Numbered from the stretch's first letter, positions 27,449 to 37,521 are shown. The stretch is 53,750 nucleotides of DNA from Clostridia bacterium (GCA_022797215.1 JAAWKD010000012.1:1-53750), one strand, 5' to 3'. Notes: a model not told the origin generated them from the sequence alone. Program-made: numbers and translations.

Positions 27449-28045
27449 TCACTCAAAATCTTCTAACACAGAATGCAACTGGTCATCACCAATTGCTTTA
27501 ATTCCCTCTTGTACTTTTATTAAATCCTCCTCTGTTAAATATCTAGTAGCAATATCTGTATCTTCTTTCCATGTCTCTTGTCCAGTCTCATCTGTTGTAT
27601 AAATTCCTAATACCTCTCCATGTTCTCTTACCACATAATGCATCCCACAATATCCTTCTTTTTCTTGTGATACAATAATTTGATTACTCGTAAAGCTTTC
27701 TAATTTCCACGCATCATATTCTGCCTTAACCTGTTCCTCTGTATAATTAATCCATTCTTTTGGAATTTCTTTTATCTCTTTAATTAAGTGATCACAACCT
27801 TTAAAATACTGTTTTTCTGTAACTGTACAATTAGGAGAGGCTTTTGTTTCTAATATAGAGGTCGATATAGTTTCATTTTCTTCCTTATCTTCATTTTGTT
27901 CTATACTTGCCAATTGTTTTGTTGGCATATTACTATCTTTTGTTTTTTCTTTTTCATAAAAATATACTCCTGCCATAACTCCTATACAAAATAGTATCAT
28001 AATACCTAAAATTATGACTATTATCCAACCTTTTCTCATACACAT
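27449..28045 (-). CDS. Membrane-anchored protein with BofC-like C-terminal domain
   Basis: A 198-aa protein. The N-terminal membrane anchor spans about residues 5-27 and is followed by a polar linker rich in Glu, Ser and Thr. The C-terminal 70 residues ('GYCGMHYVVREHGEVLGIYT' and 'HSVLEDFE') resemble the BofC C-terminal domain (phosphate-loop-like beta region ending in LEDYES in Bacillus). BofC regulates sigma-K processing in Bacillus; clostridial relatives have no settled role. The start is at 28045 or 28039 (MCMRKG). The stop lies 3 bp from the REP-like block. Confidence 0.55.
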   Translation of the reverse strand: MCMRKGWIIVIILGIMILFCIGVMAGVYFYEKEKTKDSNMPTKQLASIEQNEDKEENETISTSILETKASPNCTVTEKQYFKGCDHLIKEIKEIPKEWINYTEEQVKAEYDAWKLESFTSNQIIVSQEKEGYCGMHYVVREHGEVLGIYTTDETGQETWKEDTDIATRYLTEEDLIKVQEGIKAIGDDQLHSVLEDFE

Positions 28046-28157
28046 TCCACTCTCTTTCTTTAGCCCATTTCTAAAAAAAATGGATACTTCTATGGTTTGA
28101 TTTTAGTATGAGAAATTTTGGTAATAATTATTCATTTATTTGAAAAAAAAAGCAATA

Positions 28158-29210
28158 TTAAATTACTAAATAGTGATAGGCACAAGCACGAATTAATCGG
28201 TTTGTTATTGCTAACCCCAATCCTTTTTCTCCTACTCCCTCTATAATAACTAAATCCACTTGCTCTTGATCTACTTTTCTTAAAAGAGTAAAGATATTTT
28301 TAGCAATTTCTTCTAATGTTGCTCCCATATTCCACTTATTCGTTATTGAATACTTCTTTAAATGGTCCCCTCTTCCTATTACTAACACTTTTTTATTCAT
28401 TTGTTTTTGTTCTTCTACTATCTCTTTTATCTTCTCTATCATTTTTTCCTCATCTTGACTATATACCATCATGCATTTTGTATTAGGTGCATAATGTCTA
28501 TATTTCATTCCTGGTGAAGTAACCACTTCATTTTGCTCTACCTTTGTTAAAACATGTTCATCTATTTTTACTTTTTTAGCTACTTCCTCTAACTGCTCTT
28601 TGGTAATCTTTCCTGGTCTTAAAATATTAATTTCATTTTCCTTTACTCTAATAACCGTAGACTCTAAGCCAATATCTGTAAAACCTCCATCTAAAATATA
28701 TTCTACTTTTCCATCTAACTCTGCAATAATATCCTCTATTTTAGTTCCACTTGGTCTCCCGGAGACATTTGCGCTAGGTGCTGCAATCGGTACCCCCGCT
28801 TTCTCAATTAATTTTTGTGCAATTAGATTACTCGGCATACGAATTCCTACTGTATCTAAATTAGCTGTTACTACATCAGGTATTAATTCTTTTTCTTTTC
28901 TTTGGAAGATAATAGTTAAAGGTCCTGGCCAAAACTTTTCAATTAATTTTCTTTCTAATATTCCAATATTATCTACAATATCCTCTACCATTTGCATATT
29001 AGATACATGTACAATTAAAGGATTATCTTGTGCTCTTCCTTTTGCTATAAAGATTTTCTTAACCGCATTTTCGTCTAAAGCATTCGCTCCTATTCCATAT
29101 ACAGTTTCTGTTGGAAATAATACTAAATTTCCTTTTTTTATTTCTTGGGCAGCCTCTTGTATTTCTTCTTCTCTTATCTCTTCTTTTTGATTTGAATATC
29201 TTGAAATCAT
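28158..29210 (-). CDS. ywlC: Threonylcarbamoyl-AMP synthase (Sua5/YwlC type)
   Basis: A 350-aa enzyme forming threonylcarbamoyl-AMP from Thr, bicarbonate and ATP for the universal t6A37 tRNA modification. The YrdC domain contains 'LVLFPTETVYGIGANALD', 'FIAKGRAQDNPLIVHV' and 'APSANVSGRPSGTK'. The C-terminal Sua5 domain (about 240-350) makes it the long form. GGAAAAG precedes the ATG. It stands alone, divergent from leuS. Confidence 0.92.
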   Translation of the reverse strand: MISRYSNQKEEIREEEIQEAAQEIKKGNLVLFPTETVYGIGANALDENAVKKIFIAKGRAQDNPLIVHVSNMQMVEDIVDNIGILERKLIEKFWPGPLTIIFQRKEKELIPDVVTANLDTVGIRMPSNLIAQKLIEKAGVPIAAPSANVSGRPSGTKIEDIIAELDGKVEYILDGGFTDIGLESTVIRVKENEINILRPGKITKEQLEEVAKKVKIDEHVLTKVEQNEVVTSPGMKYRHYAPNTKCMMVYSQDEEKMIEKIKEIVEEQKQMNKKVLVIGRGDHLKKYSITNKWNMGATLEEIAKNIFTLLRKVDQEQVDLVIIEGVGEKGLGLAITNRLIRACAYHYLVI

Positions 29211-29346
29211 CTTTTCCTTCTCTTTTCCTTTTATTCTCTAGCTGTTATTGTATCACAAAAACTGTATTTTTTCCAGTTTTCCTCTTTCATTTTCCACAAA
29301 AATACGATATAATGTGAGAACTAATACAAATTCTATCTTCTACATG

Positions 29347-29368
29347 AATTACATACAAACATGTAATT
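29347..29368 (+). promoter_or_regulatory. Short hairpin in the leuS leader
   Basis: AATTACAT (29347-29354) pairs with ATGTAATT (29361-29368). The leader from the likely -10 (TATAAT near 29308) to the start is only about 90 nt, too short for a full T-box, so no riboswitch is called. Confidence 0.35.
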
Positions 29369-29400
29369 TCTTAGGATATAGAAAAAGGAGTTGAAAGTAA

Positions 29401-31827
29401 ATGGGATATAACTTTAAGGATATTGAAAAAAAGTGGCAAAATAAGTGGTATACAGAAGGAACCTTTTATGCCAAGGAAAACACTAATCAAAAAAAGTGGT
29501 ATGGATTAATTGAATTCCCTTACCCATCAGGACAAGGACTTCATGTTGGCCATCCACGTAGTTATACTGCTTTAGATATTATTGCTAGAAAAAAGCGTAT
29601 GGATGGATATAATGTTTTATATCCAATTGGTTTTGATGCCTTTGGCTTGCCTGCTGAAAACTATGCTATTAAAAATCATGTACATCCTAAAATCACAACT
29701 GAAAAAAATATTAACCATTTTAGAGAACAATTAAAGGCTTTAGGTTTTTCTTTTGACTGGTCAAGGGAAGTAGACACCACTGATCCCAATTATTATAAAT
29801 GGACACAATGGATTTTTATTCAATTATATAAACATGGTTTAGCCTATAAAGCTACTATGCCAATTAACTTTTGCACTGGTTGTAAAGTAGGCTTAGCAAA
29901 TGAAGAAGTTGTAAATGGTGTTTGCGAACGTTGTGGAAGTCCTGTTGTTCAAAAAGAAAAAAGTCAATGGATGCTTAAAATTACAGAATATGCACAAAGA
30001 TTAATTGATGATTTAGATGAAGTAGATTTTTTAGATAAAATCAAAGCACAACAAATTAACTGGATTGGTAGAAGTGAAGGTGCTGAAGTAAAATTTAAAA
30101 TCGCTAATTCTGATAAAGAATTAGTTGTTTACACTACAAGACCTGACACCTTATTTGGTGCTACTTATATGGTAGTTGCTCCTGAACACCCTATGATTAA
30201 AGCACTAGAAGCAAAAATTACAAACTTAAGTGAAGTGAAAGACTATCAAAGACAAGCTAGTTTAAAATCTGATTTCGAACGTGCAGAATTAAATAAAGAA
30301 AAAACAGGTATAGAGTTAAAAGGAATTAAAGCAATTAATCCACTTACAGGAAAAGAAATTCCAGTTTGGGCTTCTGATTATGTTTTAATTACTTATGGTA
30401 CAGGCGCTATTATGGCTGTTCCTGCTCATGATACTCGTGACTGGGAGTTTGCTAAAAAGTTTAATTTGCCTATGGTTCAAGTAATTGAAGCTAACGATAA
30501 ATCTGTAGAATGTAATATTGAAAAGGAAGCTTTTACAGATGTTACAACAGGTCAATTAATCAATTCCGACTTTTTAACAGGTTTATCTGTTGAGGCTGCT
30601 AAAAAGAAAGTAATTGACTACTTAGAAGAAAATGGAATTGGAATCAAAAAAGTAAATTACAAATTACGTGACTGGGTATTTTCAAGGCAACGTTACTGGG
30701 GAGAACCTATTCCAATGGTACATTGTGAAAAATGTGGTTGGGTTCCACTTCCTGAAGAAGAATTGCCACTTGTTTTACCAGATATTGAAGATTATGAACC
30801 TGGTGAAAATGGAGAGTCTCCTCTAGCGAAGCAAACTGAATGGCTAAAGACTGCTTGTCCACATTGCGGAGGAACAGCCACAAGAGAAACTGACACTATG
30901 CCTCAGTGGGCTGGTTCTTCTTGGTATTACTTAAGATATATGGATCCACATAATAATACTGCTCTAGCTTCTAAAGATGCTTTAGCATATTGGGGACCAG
31001 TTGATTGGTATAATGGTGGTATGGAGCACACCACCCTACACTTATTATATTCTCGCTTTTGGCATAAGTTCTTATATGATATCGGAGTAGTTCCGACTAA
31101 AGAGCCATATGCCAAACGTACTTCACACGGTATGATTTTAGGCTCAAATGGTGAAAAAATGTCTAAATCAAAAGGTAATGTTATCAATCCTGATGATATT
31201 GTTAATGAATTTGGAGCTGACACCTTCCGTGTTTATGAAATGTTTATGGGACCATTTGATCAAACTGCACCATGGTCTATGGAAAGCATTCGTGGTTGTT
31301 CCAAATTCTTAGACAGAGTTTGGAATCTACAAGATATGTTAATAGATGGTAACGCCTATTCCCCTGAATTTGAAAAAATGATGCATCAATCCATCAAGAA
31401 AGTTTCTAATGATATTGAAGAAATGAAATTCAATACAGCAGTTTCTACCTTTATGAGTATGACAAATGAATTTTATCGTGCTAAAAAAATTAATAAAGCA
31501 GAATTTAATACTTTCTTACAATTATTAAACCCATTTGCACCTCATATGACAGAAGAACTTTATCAAATACTAGGAAATGAAAAGAATATTTCTCAAACAC
31601 CTTGGCCACAATATGATGAGGCTAAAACTGTAGAAAATACTATTGAACTTCCTATTCAAGTCAATGGAAAATTAAAATCAACTATTCAAATTACCGTAGA
31701 TGCACCTGAATCAGATGTTAAAGACCTAGTACATAATAATTCCCAAGTCCAAAATGCAACAGCTGATAAAACAATTGTAAAGGAAATCTATGTAAAGAAT
31801 AAAATTTATAATATTGTTGTCAAATAA
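29401..31827 (+). CDS. leuS: Leucyl-tRNA synthetase
   Basis: An 808-aa class I synthetase charging tRNA-Leu. The HIGH motif is 'HVGHPRSY' (about 47-54). The CP1 editing domain carries '[19 protein letters not shown]'. The KMSKS motif is '[11 protein letters not shown]'. Zinc-ligand-like Cys pairs occur at 'CTGCKVG...CERCG' and 'CEKCGW...CPHCGG'. AAAAAGGAG lies 11 nt before ATG. Length is normal. A terminator follows. Its four CGG triplets are all out of frame. Confidence 0.97.
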   Translation: MGYNFKDIEKKWQNKWYTEGTFYAKENTNQKKWYGLIEFPYPSGQGLHVGHPRSYTALDIIARKKRMDGYNVLYPIGFDAFGLPAENYAIKNHVHPKITTEKNINHFREQLKALGFSFDWSREVDTTDPNYYKWTQWIFIQLYKHGLAYKATMPINFCTGCKVGLANEEVVNGVCERCGSPVVQKEKSQWMLKITEYAQRLIDDLDEVDFLDKIKAQQINWIGRSEGAEVKFKIANSDKELVVYTTRPDTLFGATYMVVAPEHPMIKALEAKITNLSEVKDYQRQASLKSDFERAELNKEKTGIELKGIKAINPLTGKEIPVWASDYVLITYGTGAIMAVPAHDTRDWEFAKKFNLPMVQVIEANDKSVECNIEKEAFTDVTTGQLINSDFLTGLSVEAAKKKVIDYLEENGIGIKKVNYKLRDWVFSRQRYWGEPIPMVHCEKCGWVPLPEEELPLVLPDIEDYEPGENGESPLAKQTEWLKTACPHCGGTATRETDTMPQWAGSSWYYLRYMDPHNNTALASKDALAYWGPVDWYNGGMEHTTLHLLYSRFWHKFLYDIGVVPTKEPYAKRTSHGMILGSNGEKMSKSKGNVINPDDIVNEFGADTFRVYEMFMGPFDQTAPWSMESIRGCSKFLDRVWNLQDMLIDGNAYSPEFEKMMHQSIKKVSNDIEEMKFNTAVSTFMSMTNEFYRAKKINKAEFNTFLQLLNPFAPHMTEELYQILGNEKNISQTPWPQYDEAKTVENTIELPIQVNGKLKSTIQITVDAPESDVKDLVHNNSQVQNATADKTIVKEIYVKNKIYNIVVK

Positions 31828-31835
31828 TAAGAAGT

Positions 31836-31862
31836 ACCCGTCTAAAAAGGCGGGTTTATTTA
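31836..31862 (+). terminator. leuS terminator
   Basis: ACCCG...CGGGT stem (31836-31840 with 31851-31855; inner CT/AG pairs) followed by TTATTTATT. Confidence 0.75.
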
Positions 31863-32025
31863 TTAAACTTATCCCTATCCAAAGGGTATTGTTTTTTTAC
31901 TACTTTTGTTACACAAATGTCACATAACTGTAAACAGTTTGTCATACAATTATGTAGTATTATGTTGTATAATACTACATAGAATAAAGAAAATTATAAT
32001 TACTAAGGAGAAACTCAAAAATAGG

Positions 32026-33105
32026 ATGAATATTGAAGCTGAGTTAAGAAAAGATGGTATTGAAATAGTTGGGAGGCTTGATACTCTAAGTGTAAATACT
32101 CTTGCTAAAAGTGCTGCAGAAAAAATCTGCAAAACTTTTCCAAGAGCTCATTTTGTGTCTAGTCAGCTATTTATTGAGCTTTCTCGTATTCCTATGTATC
32201 TTGTTCGTATGCCTGATGGCTTTGCTGAGGCAAATTACTTCTATAAGAGTTCTTCTATCTACTTTAAACAAGGGGTTCCTTTAGAGGATCTTGAAAAGTT
32301 TGCTATTCATGAATTTATCCACTATATTCAAGAAACTAAAGATGCCAAAGGTACTTTAATTCGTTTAGGACTTTGTGATTTTACAGAATTTAAAACCTAT
32401 GGTATGGCTTTAAATGAGGGTGCAGTTCAATTGTTGACTGCAAAAGTATTAAGGCAAGAGCCTGATATTGTAAAATATTATGATATTTCGCTTCCAACTA
32501 CTAGCCCTTCTTACTATCCACTTTTATGTAATCTAGTACAACAATTAGCTTATTTAGTTGGAAATGACGTTTTATTTGATAGTACCCTTTTTAGCACAAA
32601 TCAATTTAAAGTTAATCTAATAGAAGTTTGCGGCAAAAAAGCATTTTTCAAAATACAGGATAACTTAGATTTTCTTTTAGATACAGAAGAAAAGATTATT
32701 AAATTAAATAATCAGTTAATTGAGGAAGATTGCGAAGGTAATAAGGCGGAAAGAATTATTAATAAAATTGATAAATATAAAAAAGACTTAAAAAGAACCT
32801 TTATGGAAACACAAAATATCATTTTTACTACTTATTTTAACAACGAATTTAACCATCTTACTACTACAGAATCTATTGAAGTTTATAGAGCTAAATTATA
32901 TAATTATAAAAACTATATCGGCATTACAGAAGGTTATAGTCATTTTAACAATTATTACATTGATAAAATGGCTGCTTTAGAGGATAGATATGAAGCTATA
33001 TTGAACAATGTTGCTCTTGTTCCTGTTAAAGAATCTAAGATTGCTAATTTATTAAAAGCTTTGAGAAATCTATTTTCTTGGAATAAAGAAACCGAGTGGA
33101 ATTAA
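32026..33105 (+). CDS. Putative zinc metalloprotease (HExxH) of unknown family
   Basis: A 359-aa protein. 'FAIHEFIHYIQET' carries an HExxH zinc motif, and 'ALNEGAVQLLTA' about 45 residues later may give the third ligand (Glu), the gluzincin pattern. The C-terminal half has two Lys/Glu-rich helical stretches and a short hydrophobic end. No signal peptide is seen, so it is probably cytoplasmic. The start at 32026 (MNIEAELRK) is chosen because the upstream extension is atypical; an AAGGAG site sits somewhat far upstream (15 nt). I do not recognise the family. Confidence 0.6.
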   Translation: MNIEAELRKDGIEIVGRLDTLSVNTLAKSAAEKICKTFPRAHFVSSQLFIELSRIPMYLVRMPDGFAEANYFYKSSSIYFKQGVPLEDLEKFAIHEFIHYIQETKDAKGTLIRLGLCDFTEFKTYGMALNEGAVQLLTAKVLRQEPDIVKYYDISLPTTSPSYYPLLCNLVQQLAYLVGNDVLFDSTLFSTNQFKVNLIEVCGKKAFFKIQDNLDFLLDTEEKIIKLNNQLIEEDCEGNKAERIINKIDKYKKDLKRTFMETQNIIFTTYFNNEFNHLTTTESIEVYRAKLYNYKNYIGITEGYSHFNNYYIDKMAALEDRYEAILNNVALVPVKESKIANLLKALRNLFSWNKETEWN

Positions 33106-33170
33106 TTTAAAGGTAAAAAATAACCTAGAATTTATATATCTACAATGAAAGGATTAATCTTGAAAATCAA

Positions 33171-33217
33171 AAAGAATAGTCATATTCAATTAGAAATTGT
33201 TATGACTATTCCCTTTT
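33171..33217. terminator. Bidirectional terminator
   Basis: GAATAGTCAT pairs with ATGACTATTC around an 18-nt loop, with A and T tracts outside. It lies between the convergent metalloprotease and oxidoreductase genes. Confidence 0.8.
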
Positions 33218-33235
33218 TATTTAGTATTTTCAGTG

Positions 33236-34513
33236 TTAATTTGTTTGTTCTAAATACTCTACTATTTTTTTAGCCACTTCTCTACCATCTCTTGCTGCCC
33301 AAGCCACAGTTGCAGTCTGTCCTACTACGTCTCCTCCTGCGAATATCTTTGAGTTTGAAGTTCTTCCATTTTCATCTACTGATACATATTTTCTAGTACC
33401 TATTGCTATATCTTGCTCTTTTAACATCTCTTTATCTGCTTTTCCTCCAACTGCCATTACTACATAATCCATTGGCATACAGTAATTACTATTTTCAATA
33501 TCTACTGGTACTTTCCTTTTTTCGCCCTCTTTTTCTACTAGCATCGTTTTAACACATTCAATTTGTTCCACTTGTTCATTTCCTAATACTTTGGTAATGT
33601 TAGTTAAAAATAGGAATTCAACTCCTTCTTGTTTCGCATCTTCTATCTCTTTTACTTCTGCTGGCATTTCCTCTTCTGACCTTCTATAAACCACTACCAC
33701 TTGCTCTGCTCCCAAACATTTAATGGTTCTAGCACAATCCATAGCAACGTTCCCTCCACCAATGATAGCTACTTTCTTTCCATGGTAATCTGGATGGTTT
33801 CCCAATTCTAATAAAGCATTTCCTCCAAATACTCCTTCTAATTCTTCTCCTTCTATCATCATTTTTCTTGGAATATTAGCTCCTATACTTAAAAAGATAG
33901 CATCATATTCTTTTTCTAGTTCTGCTATAGTTAAATTTTTTCCTAACTCTTTTTCATATTCCACATGAATTCCTAAAGATAAGATTTGTGTAATTACCTT
34001 TTCTACAATATCTTTGCTTAGCCTAAACTCTGGAATACCTCTTTTTAGAATTCCGCCTAAGTCTTTTTGCTTTTCATAAATAGTCACTTGATATCCTGCT
34101 TTTCTAAGAAAACTACTTGCTGTTAGCCCTGAAGGTCCTCCCCCTATAACCGCAATCTTCTTTCCATTTGTTTCTTTTGGCATTCCTTGGTTTAAGTAAC
34201 AGTTTAGTAAACTGTCTCCTTTCTCTAATGCCCAATCACCTACTGTTTTTTCTATCTCTCCAATCGAAACAGGCTCTCCTTTAATACCTCTAATGCATTT
34301 GCCTTGACATTGTTTTTGGTGTGGACAAATTCTGCCACAAATTGCTGGTAATACTGTGGTTTGGCATAGGATTTCATACGCTTTTTGATAATCCCCCTGT
34401 TTTACTTGAGCTATAAAATCTGGAATATGGTTTCCTAATGGACAACCTATTCTACATTGTGGATTTTGACAATTTAAACAATATTCTGCTTTTTCTTTTA
34501 TTTCTTCATTCAT
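33236..34513 (-). CDS. NAD(P)-dependent oxidoreductase, glutamate synthase small-subunit type
   Basis: A 425-aa protein of the GltD-like family. N-terminal Cys clusters for iron-sulfur ligands are 'CLNCQNPQCRIGCPLGNHI' and 'CGRICPHQKQCQGKC'. The FAD site is 'VIGGGPSGLTASSFLRKAG' and the NAD(P) site is 'AIIGGGNVAMDCARTIK'. Its usual partner, the large glutamate synthase subunit, is not adjacent. It could also serve other flavin/iron-sulfur electron transfer. It starts 17 bp after the uracil-DNA glycosylase gene ends, so the two may be co-transcribed. Confidence 0.85.
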   Translation of the reverse strand: MNEEIKEKAEYCLNCQNPQCRIGCPLGNHIPDFIAQVKQGDYQKAYEILCQTTVLPAICGRICPHQKQCQGKCIRGIKGEPVSIGEIEKTVGDWALEKGDSLLNCYLNQGMPKETNGKKIAVIGGGPSGLTASSFLRKAGYQVTIYEKQKDLGGILKRGIPEFRLSKDIVEKVITQILSLGIHVEYEKELGKNLTIAELEKEYDAIFLSIGANIPRKMMIEGEELEGVFGGNALLELGNHPDYHGKKVAIIGGGNVAMDCARTIKCLGAEQVVVVYRRSEEEMPAEVKEIEDAKQEGVEFLFLTNITKVLGNEQVEQIECVKTMLVEKEGEKRKVPVDIENSNYCMPMDYVVMAVGGKADKEMLKEQDIAIGTRKYVSVDENGRTSNSKIFAGGDVVGQTATVAWAARDGREVAKKIVEYLEQTN

Positions 34514-34530
34514 CTCTTACACCCTTTTTC

Positions 34531-35088
34531 CTAATTTAATTCTTGAAACTTTTTTGTAACTTCTTTCAAATCTTTCCAAAATTCAACCTTTTTATTTTCA
34601 TCTCTTAGTAATGCCGCTGGATGCCATGTTGGCATATACCATATTCCCTTTTGTTCAATCCAATTTCCTCTACAAGCAGTAATACCATACTCTTTTCCTA
34701 AGATATTTTTTAAGGCTGTACTCCCTAAAAGAACAATTAACTGTGGCTTTACTAACATTACTTGACTTCTCAAATAATCCAAGCATGCTACCGCTTCTTC
34801 TTCCTCTGGAACTCGGTTAGCAGGAGGCCTACACTTTACAATATTTGTAATATATACTGTACTTCTATCAATTCCTATCCCTTGAAAAGCTTTGTTCATA
34901 AGTTTTCCTGCCTTTCCCACAAAAGGAAGTCCTTGTGCATCTTCATCTGCTCCTGGTCCTTCACCTATGAACATCAATTTTGCTTCTTTATTGCCTTCTC
35001 CAAGAACAATATGTTGCCTTCTTTGACACAATTTACACTTTTGACAATTTTGAATTCCACTTTCTAATTCACTCCAATTTTCGTACAT
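34531..35088 (-). CDS. Family 4 uracil-DNA glycosylase
   Basis: A 185-aa enzyme. '[10 protein letters not shown]' supplies two iron-sulfur Cys. '[20 protein letters not shown]' is the uracil-binding motif of family 4/5 enzymes, and 'TWHPAALLR' is the second catalytic motif. It removes uracil from DNA in base excision repair. It is first of a two-gene unit with the oxidoreductase. Confidence 0.92.
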   Translation of the reverse strand: MYENWSELESGIQNCQKCKLCQRRQHIVLGEGNKEAKLMFIGEGPGADEDAQGLPFVGKAGKLMNKAFQGIGIDRSTVYITNIVKCRPPANRVPEEEEAVACLDYLRSQVMLVKPQLIVLLGSTALKNILGKEYGITACRGNWIEQKGIWYMPTWHPAALLRDENKKVEFWKDLKEVTKKFQELN

Positions 35089-35147
35089 ATTCTATTCCTT
35101 CTTTTTCTTCAAATTCTCTTCCTTCAGTTTATCCTATGTTCTCTCAT

Positions 35148-35176
35148 TTGATATTTTATGTAAATTATGATATAAT
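35148..35176 (+). promoter_or_regulatory. Promoter of the small membrane gene
   Basis: TTGATA (35148-35153), 17-nt spacer, TATAAT (35171-35176). Confidence 0.75.
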
Positions 35177-35212
35177 ATATGTATTATCTTTTTAGTTAAA
35201 GGAGACTTTAGC

Positions 35213-35443
35213 ATGAACATTATTCACTCTGACCTGCAGCAGTCTGGCTCTCGATTCTTCATGAAGTTCTGGAGAATCTGCCACTTCCTCGGGAAATGTT
35301 GCACTGGCGCTATCCTCTTTTTCTGCCTTGCCTACTTTGTCCCCGAGCTGCGCACCAAGCTTCCTACTTTTTATCAGCTGATTGATCTACTCATGTCTTG
35401 GATGGAAAACCTCATGTCTTTTGCATTTAGCCGTTTCCATTAA
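35213..35443 (+). CDS. Small membrane protein of unknown function, GC-rich
   Basis: A 76-aa protein that I do not recognise. A hydrophobic segment, about 31-45 (CTGAILFFCLAYFV), is followed by a second amphipathic stretch (about 53-72). The gene has a near-consensus promoter, AAAGGAG 7 nt before ATG, and a strong terminator right after the stop, so it is very likely expressed. Base composition and codons (CTG, CTC, GCC, GAG) differ from all neighbours, suggesting recent acquisition or unusual selection. It could be a small toxin or membrane modulator; no evidence decides. Confidence 0.65.
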   Translation: MNIIHSDLQQSGSRFFMKFWRICHFLGKCCTGAILFFCLAYFVPELRTKLPTFYQLIDLLMSWMENLMSFAFSRFH

Positions 35444-35449
35444 TGCCAT

Positions 35450-35476
35450 GCCTCCCAATGGGAGGCTTTTATTTTA
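35450..35476 (+). terminator. Terminator of the small membrane gene
   Basis: GCCTCCC pairs with GGGAGGC around AAT (35450-35466), followed by TTTTATTTT. Confidence 0.85.
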
Positions 35477-36380
35477 CACAATTTTCTACTAATTCTATTT
35501 TTATCTTTTGATTAGTATCTATTTTTGCCATTGTACCAATTGGAATAACTACTTTTTTATCAATATGTCCAAAATTATTAGACTTAATAATTGGGAATTT
35601 ATATTCTCCTTCTAAAGTATCTAACAAAATTCTTTCTAAGCTAATACTTCCATCATAATTTCCAAGCCACAATCCCTTAATCTTATCAAATACTCCATTT
35701 TGCTTCATATGATATAAATAATTGCTAACTAATTCTGGTGGTGTTTCTAAAAATAGTTCTTCCAAAAACAAAATCTTATCAGTAAAATCAATACTATATG
35801 CCCCTACTGCCATCTCATTTACTAAACTTAGGTTTCCACCTACTAGTATTCCTTTTGCCTCTCCTTCTTGAATGGTTGTATATTCATCTTCCATTTTTCC
35901 TAGTAATAGGCCACCTTCTACAAATCGTTTCATAACCTCTTCATACCCATAAGAAGTTTGCCAAGATGTTAATGCTTTAAAAGTAGGGCCATGAAATGTT
36001 ACTAAGCCAGTCATTCTATAAATAGCATTTAAAAGCGATGTAGAATCACTAAATCCACAAATAATTTTAGGATGAAGCTTTATTCTATCATAATCTAAAT
36101 AGTCAAATGTACTATTTGAATTAAATCCCCCAGAAATGCAGAAAATAGCTTTTACTTCTTCATCCTCAAACATCTCATTGATATCTTCTGCCTTCTCTTT
36201 AGCAGTTGCTCCATACCCTAATGTATTCGCCAATGCATTTTTAGCAAATTTCACTTTAAATCCTGCACTTTCCATTAATAAAATGGAATTGTTGATTACT
36301 TCTAGGTCATCTTTCTCTACTGGGCTAGATGGTGCAATTAATCCAATTGTATCTCCTTTTTTTAATTTATTTGGTATCAT
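35469..36380 (-). CDS. LD-carboxypeptidase (MccF-like, family S66)
   Basis: A 303-aa serine peptidase. 'KKGDTIGLIAPSSP' opens the fold. The nucleophile Ser lies in 'IICGFSDSTSLLNAI', and Glu and His of the triad sit in the C-terminal domain ('FLEELFLETPPE', 'NNFGHIDKK'). S66 enzymes cleave LD-tetrapeptides during wall recycling or give microcin C immunity. The start at 36380 has AAAAAGGAG upstream; the longer frame lacks one. Monocistronic. Confidence 0.88.
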   Translation of the reverse strand: MIPNKLKKGDTIGLIAPSSPVEKDDLEVINNSILLMESAGFKVKFAKNALANTLGYGATAKEKAEDINEMFEDEEVKAIFCISGGFNSNSTFDYLDYDRIKLHPKIICGFSDSTSLLNAIYRMTGLVTFHGPTFKALTSWQTSYGYEEVMKRFVEGGLLLGKMEDEYTTIQEGEAKGILVGGNLSLVNEMAVGAYSIDFTDKILFLEELFLETPPELVSNYLYHMKQNGVFDKIKGLWLGNYDGSISLERILLDTLEGEYKFPIIKSNNFGHIDKKVVIPIGTMAKIDTNQKIKIELVENCVK

Positions 36381-36495
36381 ATATTTTCTCCTTTTTGTCG
36401 CACTTTTGGACGTTAAGTTAGCTGTTCGAATGAAATGAGTTACAGATAACTTATGCAATTGAGCATAGCGAAATTGTAAACATTAGTTTGTGCGA

Positions 36496-36594
36496 CATCT
36501 GTCCCCAAGTACGACATTTTTCCATTTTTTTCCCAAAATGTCATACAAACTAACGTCCCCAAACTGACATGTGTCCCCTAACTGACACTAATAA
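36496..36594. repeat. Degenerate REP-like GTCCCC/GACA repeats
   Basis: Several GTCCCC and TGACA/TGTCA blocks (CTGTCCCCAAG, ACGTCCCCAAACTGACA, TGTCCCCTAACTGACAC) resemble the palindromes at 16802 and 27316. The block fills the gap between pgeF and the LD-carboxypeptidase gene. Confidence 0.55.
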
Positions 36595-37378
36595 TTGCTG
36601 CATTTCTCCCTGAATGTTCCTTATCTACACGGTAGGAATGAAACTGCTTTGGATGGCACATAGTGCATATTCCACTATCTATGATGTTTTCTTCCTTTAG
36701 TCCTACTTGCTTTAATAGTTGCTTGTTAATTTCAGTAGTATCAATATAGTATTTTTGCTTTCCCTCTATAGTTTCTCCTTTTTGAATTATCTTATCTATA
36801 TTCTTTAAGTTGGCATATTCTTTTGCAAATAATTCTTTTACTTCCTCTTCCACTTCAAAGCAACATTGTTTGATACAAGGACATATACAGCAAATAATAT
36901 CTTCTGGTCTGCTATCATATTCTTTTATCATTTTCTCTACAGCTTTTTTTCCTATTGCTTGCAAAGTTCCTCTCCATCCTGAATGAACAGCCCCTATTGC
37001 CTTTTTTGTTTGGTCATAAAATAATAGTGAAGTACAATCTGCTGAAGTAGTAAGCAAAACTAACTCTTTTTGCTTTGTAATCATTCCATCCACATCTTCT
37101 AATAGCTTTACTTCATTTACAACTTCTATATTGTCTGTATGCGTTTGATGTGGTTTCATTACCTTATGAGCATCTAAACCCAAACACTCACAAATTCTTT
37201 GATAGCTTTGTTTTAGCATTTTTTCATCTTTATAAACTGGTGGAAAATTGAGCATATCTCCGCTTCGTAAAGTATAGCAATGTGTTACTTCTGGATATTC
37301 TAGTAACTTTTTAAATTGAATATACTCTATCCCATTTTTGTTTTGATACACTATATTGCTATTTAAAATTTCTTGCAT
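36578..37378 (-). CDS. pgeF: Purine nucleoside phosphorylase YfiH/LACC1-type (PgeF)
   Basis: A 266-aa laccase-domain protein. 'KPHQTHTDNIEVV', 'TTSADCTSLLFYD', 'AIGAVHSGWRGTLQAIGKKA' and 'SGICTMCHPKQFHSYRVDK' are diagnostic. The family has purine nucleoside phosphorylase/adenosine deaminase activity and edits wall precursors in E. coli. The zinc-binding Cys/His residues are retained. Its stop lies within the REP-like block. Confidence 0.9.
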   Translation of the reverse strand: MQEILNSNIVYQNKNGIEYIQFKKLLEYPEVTHCYTLRSGDMLNFPPVYKDEKMLKQSYQRICECLGLDAHKVMKPHQTHTDNIEVVNEVKLLEDVDGMITKQKELVLLTTSADCTSLLFYDQTKKAIGAVHSGWRGTLQAIGKKAVEKMIKEYDSRPEDIICCICPCIKQCCFEVEEEVKELFAKEYANLKNIDKIIQKGETIEGKQKYYIDTTEINKQLLKQVGLKEENIIDSGICTMCHPKQFHSYRVDKEHSGRNAAIISVS

Positions 37379-37472
37379 ATATTTCTCACTTTCGCCTTAT
37401 ATTTTCCTTCTTATTTTATATAATTTATAGGCAATTCGTCAAGTATAAAAACAAATTAACAACATCTAAAAA

Positions 37473-37487
37473 ATGTCGAAAGCGACC
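37473..37487. repeat. Left flank repeat of the type III TA module
   Basis: ATGTCGAAAGCGACC, identical to 38267-38281. The two copies bracket the toxin gene and its RNA. Confidence 0.7.
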
Positions 37488-37521
37488 AGAGAGTCATTTC
37501 CTCCTTTAGCTTTATCTTTCA

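Noticed and set aside
29211..29400. T-box riboswitch before leuS
   Set aside because: The leader after the likely promoter is only about 90 nt and lacks a T-box sequence and specifier stem.
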